The notes beneath the pieces are model-generated. The model was given only the letters and a program-made list of their open reading frames with translations. It was not told the origin of the DNA and did not search any database. Shown in pieces: positions 23,582 to 27,025 of a stretch of 27,025 nucleotides of DNA. Each line of letters opens with the position of its first letter. Position 1 is the first letter of the stretch. Position numbers and translations under genes: made by a program. The stretch is from Collinsella sp. AF02-46-1 (GTDB taxonomy: Bacteria; Actinomycetota; Coriobacteriia; Coriobacteriales; Coriobacteriaceae): the NCBI GenBank assembly GCA_934876235.1, contig CAKXKM010000016.1:4958-31982 (forward strand), in the 5' to 3' direction.

Positions 23582-25285
23582 TTAACGCCAGACCTCCAAC
23601 GCCTTGTCCGCAAGCCATTCGGCGCGATCGGCGATATCGCCCTCGTCCCAAGACTCCTTCTCCAGGGCGCCGGCCATGGTCGCAAGGCCGGCGGCGCAGA
23701 GGGCAAGACCGTCCTTGTATCCCTTTCCCTGCTTCTTGGTGGGCCAATCGGCATCGCGGATGGAGGCGTTGAGCGAATGCGTGATGATGGCGAGGTTGCC
23801 GAGCGTGAGGAGCTTCCTGTCCCTTCGCGTGGCAGCCTCATCGTCGAGGGCTCCCCATTTGTTGCGCCACTTCTTGGGCATCATGTGTTCGAGGGTGTAC
23901 TGGTTGAACCCGAGCAGGGCCGTGCTGCTCATGCCTGGGCGAATGGCGCTTTCCAGCAGATAGAGAACGCCCTTGGACTGAAGGTTGTACAGACACGATT
24001 CCTCGAACGCCCTTCGAACCTCGTCATCGCCGGGCATGTACGTCGTCGCCTCTTCGTTTGCTTCAAGAGCCTTCCTCAGCGTCTCCGCGTCCTTCACCTC
24101 GTTCAGGATCAGCGAGGTGAACAGCCTGTTGTAGTTCTTCGTGGTCGCCTGAACCAGCGTTCGGCGGACGATGTAGCTCTCAAGCAGGGCGAAGACCTCG
24201 GATTCCTCGCCCGAAGACTCCGCGTTCTTGCGAACGTAGAGCACGTACGGGATGAGCGTCGAGTTCTTGAGGCCGAATATCAGCACGTTCAGGCGCTCGA
24301 CGCCGGGAGCGGAGGGGATGTCCGCGTCGCAGTAGCCGGGGTCGAACGTGGACTCGAACACCTCGGCATACGCCTTCATGCTGTCGAGGATCTCGTCCTT
24401 GTCTCCGTTGCAGTACCTGCCGATGAAGTCCTTGTAGGACTGGAAGAGGTTGGACGTGCGCGAATAGAAGAGCTTGTCCTCGGTCGTGACGCCGCGCTTC
24501 TTGTCCTGAACCAGGATCTGGAGGAACGCGTCGAAGAACAGGTCGACGAGCGTGCGCTTGATGCGCCCGGTAACGACCTCCTGCTCCCAATACTCCCTCT
24601 TCTCCGCCGTGGGTTCGAAGACGTCCTCCCAGCACTCCTTGAACGCCTGCTCGTTCTCGCGGTTGAAGAAGTAGTTCTTGAGGAGCTCCGCCGTCGTCAG
24701 GCGCACCCCGAGCGAGTTGATGGTGTCGAATATCTGCTGCTCGTCCTCGCCCTCGGTGAGATCGATGCAGACGAACTGGACGTTCGACTTGATCGTGTTC
24801 CTGTCGACCTTCTCTGGGTCGATGTTCTTGAGGAAATAGTTGTAGGCAAGGACGATGGACGAGGAGCCCTCGACAGGCTCGCAGCCCGTGGCGCTGACGA
24901 CCTTCTCGAAATCCTGCCGGTCGTACTTGCCATGTCTCAAGGCGACTTCGCCGGTCTCCAGGACGAAATCTCGCTCGAACAGCCTATCGGCGTCGATTCT
25001 CGCGCAGAGTGCCTTGAAGAAGATGACCATGGTCGTGAGGCGCTGCTGGCCGTCGATGACTGTGCGAACCTCGGACACCTCGGACCAAGTGTTGCCGGAG
25101 GAGGCTTGCTTCAGGATGATCGAGCCCAGGAAATAAGGTCGCTTCGAAGCCGTGACGAACTCCATGTCGCCGAGGAAGCGCTCCCATTGCTCTTCTCCCC
25201 AGACGTACGCCCTTTGGTAGAAAGGTATTTCGAGCAGGCGCGATCCGTTGAACACGCCGCTTATCGTAGATTTTCCTGCATCCAT
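23582..25285 (-). CDS. DUF262-DUF1524 (GmrSD-type) nuclease, single chain
   Basis: The 567-residue protein combines the two halves of GmrSD-like enzymes. The N-terminal DUF262 domain shows IPFYQRAYVWGEEQW (20-34), FLGSIIL (52-58) and VIDGQQRLTTM (76-86), the DGQQR motif of a ParB-related NTP-using fold, plus FDTINSLGVRLTTAELLKNYFF (about 190-210). The C-terminal DUF1524 HNH-type domain shows LEHMMPKKW (Glu466, His467) and LGNLAIITHSLNASI (about 495-509) with a closing Lys-rich stretch. Relatives cut modified phage DNA (type IV restriction) or act in phosphorothioate-linked defence. The start at 25285 lacks a good ribosome binding site. It follows the helicase gene after 70 bases on the same strand and is convergent with the mobC-like gene, three bases apart. 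Confidence 0.87.
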   Translation of the reverse strand: MDAGKSTISGVFNGSRLLEIPFYQRAYVWGEEQWERFLGDMEFVTASKRPYFLGSIILKQASSGNTWSEVSEVRTVIDGQQRLTTMVIFFKALCARIDADRLFERDFVLETGEVALRHGKYDRQDFEKVVSATGCEPVEGSSSIVLAYNYFLKNIDPEKVDRNTIKSNVQFVCIDLTEGEDEQQIFDTINSLGVRLTTAELLKNYFFNRENEQAFKECWEDVFEPTAEKREYWEQEVVTGRIKRTLVDLFFDAFLQILVQDKKRGVTTEDKLFYSRTSNLFQSYKDFIGRYCNGDKDEILDSMKAYAEVFESTFDPGYCDADIPSAPGVERLNVLIFGLKNSTLIPYVLYVRKNAESSGEESEVFALLESYIVRRTLVQATTKNYNRLFTSLILNEVKDAETLRKALEANEEATTYMPGDDEVRRAFEESCLYNLQSKGVLYLLESAIRPGMSSTALLGFNQYTLEHMMPKKWRNKWGALDDEAATRRDRKLLTLGNLAIITHSLNASIRDADWPTKKQGKGYKDGLALCAAGLATMAGALEKESWDEGDIADRAEWLADKALEVWR

Positions 25286-25355
25286 CCTTAAAGCCCTATC
25301 TTTCCTTCGCAGTTGTTACTTATGAGCCAATATCGTCAGTGCGCCGTTCGGCCTC

Positions 25356-27025
25356 TTAGTATTCCAGGCTCTTGGCATCTTCTCCCAGCAGGCGCTCGAA
25401 GACGATACGCAGGTCCTCGTCATCGAGGTAGCCGCCCTCAAGGCAGCCGCGGTCGATGGCGTCGAGCATCGTCTGCTCCTTCTCCTTCAAGCGGTCGTAG
25501 ATCACGGCGTCGAGGGATAGCTCCCTGCCGTCGCGCATGAACTTCTCGCGCATGAAGTAGTAGCGCGTCTTCTGGTCGTCGGGCAGGCCCAGACGGTGTA
25601 TGCGGTCCTTTGACTGCAGCAGGTGCACCAAGTTGTAGCTGTACTCGAAATACACCGCGTCGTGGCAGACGCTGTGCAGAGAGACCGACTCGGCAAGCGT
25701 CTGCGGGTTGGTCACGAGCACCCTGAAGCGCCCCGCGCGGAAGTCGTCCAGAATCTCGCGTCTCTCTTCCTGTGGCGTGGCGCCGTAGATCGCCTCTGCC
25801 GGAATCCCCATGGCGGCGAGGTCGCGGCGGAGGTTGCTGATGCTGCGTACGAAGATGCACCATACTATGACGGGGCGGCCTTCGGCGACGATGCGCTCCA
25901 CGAGCCGCTCGCACGCCACGAGCTTCGAGCTCGGGCGGCTTCGCTCGATGGCCTCGTAGAACGTCTGCGAGAAGTCGACGTAGTCGATATCCGAGTAGTC
26001 ATCGCCGACCTGGTCGAGCACGTACTCGAGGTCGCCTGGGTCCACTGCAGAGCAGAGCATCTCGGGGTCGCTCTCGAGCTGCAGGGTGCGTATGATCCTC
26101 GCGAGCGCGTTGGGGCAAGACGCGTACAGGACTCGCAGCAATGTGTCCTCATCGGGCGTCGCCTCGACCTCCACGATCTCGTCGGGCTCCGGGCGCGGCA
26201 CGCCGAGCTCGTCCTTGTTCGTTCGGCAGAAGAAGGGCGCCAGGCTGTCGTTGAGGCTTGCCTGGAGGTCCGCATCGGGCGCGCGGAGCTCGCCCGGCTC
26301 GTAGCCGAAGAACGTGTCGTAGTCCTCGGGGTACAGGATGTGCAGCAGGTTGTAGATGTCCTGGTAGGTGTTCGGGATGGGCGTTCCCGTAAGGGCGATC
26401 ACGAACTTCGCGCCGTCGGCCGCCTCGAGCGCGGCTTCCGCGCGCCTGCCGCCGATGGCCTTCACCCGGTGCACCTCGTCGAAGACGAGCAGGGTCTGGT
26501 CGGGGATGATGGCATGCAGCTCCCGCACGTAGCCCGAGAGCGACTCGTAGTTGAACGTGAACAGGTTGCACGCGCCGCTGTCGAGCGACAGCGCGTTGCG
26601 CCTGCGCTCGGTCGACATCGCCGCTATGGCGGGGTCTCCCAGCGAGAAGCAGCTCAAAGGCAGCTTATCCCCGAAGGTGGCGACCCACTCCTTCTCCCAC
26701 GACTCGAAGCCGTTCTTGGGGCAAACCACCACGATGCGGCGCGCGAGCCCCAAATGGCGAAGGTAGGCGAACACGCCGAGCACCGTCGCGGTCTTGCCGG
26801 CGCCGGGCACCGAGAAGTCGGCCGCGCGCCCAACCGTCGCCATGAAGAAGGCGTCGAGCATCTGCCGGTCGCGCAGGGGACGCACCATCGAGGCGTTCAC
26901 TACGTCGCGGAACTCCCGGAAGCGCGGCCCCAGCTGGGGGTCGTCGGCGATGCCCTCGGCGGTCTGCGCCTTGATGGCCAACCCCACCTCGGAGCGCTCG
27001 CGGATGTAGGTCTCGCCGGCGTTCA
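25356..27025 (-). CDS. SNF2-family DEAD/H helicase (5' end outside window)
   Basis: About 556 codons are visible, and the frame stays open to the window edge, upstream of the GTG at 26987, so the true start is outside. Helicase motifs in order: ATP loop SVPGAGKTATVLG (motif I), VVVCPKNGFESWEKEW (Ia), LLVFDEVHRV (motif II, DEVH), ALTGTPIPN (motif III), and in the second RecA domain VIVWCIFVRSI, LVTNPQTLAES and LLQSKDRIHRLGLP (motif VI). This is the SNF2 superfamily-2 layout: a double-strand DNA translocase without true strand-separating activity in most members. No nuclease or methyltransferase domain is in the visible part. It is the upstream partner of the DUF262-DUF1524 gene (70-base gap), and more genes of the same system may lie to the right. 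Confidence 0.87.
   Translation of the reverse strand, partial: NAGETYIRERSEVGLAIKAQTAEGIADDPQLGPRFREFRDVVNASMVRPLRDRQMLDAFFMATVGRAADFSVPGAGKTATVLGVFAYLRHLGLARRIVVVCPKNGFESWEKEWVATFGDKLPLSCFSLGDPAIAAMSTERRRNALSLDSGACNLFTFNYESLSGYVRELHAIIPDQTLLVFDEVHRVKAIGGRRAEAALEAADGAKFVIALTGTPIPNTYQDIYNLLHILYPEDYDTFFGYEPGELRAPDADLQASLNDSLAPFFCRTNKDELGVPRPEPDEIVEVEATPDEDTLLRVLYASCPNALARIIRTLQLESDPEMLCSAVDPGDLEYVLDQVGDDYSDIDYVDFSQTFYEAIERSRPSSKLVACERLVERIVAEGRPVIVWCIFVRSISNLRRDLAAMGIPAEAIYGATPQEERREILDDFRAGRFRVLVTNPQTLAESVSLHSVCHDAVYFEYSYNLVHLLQSKDRIHRLGLPDDQKTRYYFMREKFMRDGRELSLDAVIYDRLKEKEQTMLDAIDRGCLEGGYLDDEDLRIVFERLLGEDAKSLEY

Larger units (their letters stand above)
20693..27025. mobile_element. Integrated mobilisable element at the guaA 3' end (right end outside window)
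   Basis: Hallmarks, in order: insertion flush with the guaA stop codon, a repeat array, a repressor divergent from an excisionase, a tyrosine integrase, a MobC-like protein, and cargo resembling a restriction or phage-defence module. No relaxase or conjugation gene is visible, so it is either mobilisable in trans, a remnant, or continues to the right. The matching attR, expected as a second copy of the guaA end, is not in the window. Confidence 0.8.

Overview
The window looks like the chromosome of a high-GC, anaerobic gut actinobacterium of the class Coriobacteriia, most likely Collinsella or a close relative. The basis is the G+C-rich codon use throughout, a type III glutamine synthetase, a butanol-dehydrogenase-like iron alcohol dehydrogenase beside glycerol dehydrogenases, a fused MurT-GatD protein and the overall gene style. 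No 16S rRNA or other decisive marker is present, so the genus is an inference.

Layout, core part (1-20700). A minus-strand methionine/one-carbon operon comes first: metF, a free-standing MetH reactivation-domain protein, and metH, which runs off the left edge. Next is glnN (+) behind a leader full of inverted repeats, then 637 bases without a protein gene that hold terminators, a MITE-like inverted-repeat element, an 88-base direct repeat derived partly from a tRNA 3' end, and tRNA-Glu (-). A minus-strand operon follows: two paralogous helical-repeat proteins and a MurT-GatD fusion that should amidate D-Glu in lipid II. Then come a plus-strand group of three metal-dependent dehydrogenases (Fe-ADH, GldA, a second GldA), a protein with two ferredoxin-type double-cluster domains, the ATPase YchF and a small DUF1648 membrane protein. 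A small HAD-like protein (-) and a XRE regulator (+) are divergent across a perfect 26-bp palindrome. A second MITE-like element, L-asparaginase (-) and guaA (+) complete the core.

Layout, accessory part (about 20690-27025, right end not seen). Directly after the guaA stop codon begins an integrated element; the 3' end of guaA is a known integration hotspot. It starts with a roughly 530-base array of GGGGAGTAAA-type repeats in both orientations, which match the last bases of guaA. Then follow a XRE repressor (-) divergent from an excisionase-like gene (+) across GTACGTA-type operators, a tyrosine integrase, and a MobC-like ribbon-helix-helix protein. The visible cargo, on the minus strand, is a single-chain DUF262-DUF1524 (GmrSD-type) nuclease and a SNF2-family helicase cut by the window edge: a probable anti-phage or restriction module.

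The best candidates for something new are the glnN leader, the guaA-adjacent repeat array with its operator switch, the DUF262-DUF1524/SNF2 pair, the MurT-GatD fusion co-transcribed with two unknown helical-repeat proteins, and a family of about 220-bp inverted-repeat elements. All readings were done by eye; no database search or folding calculation was run.
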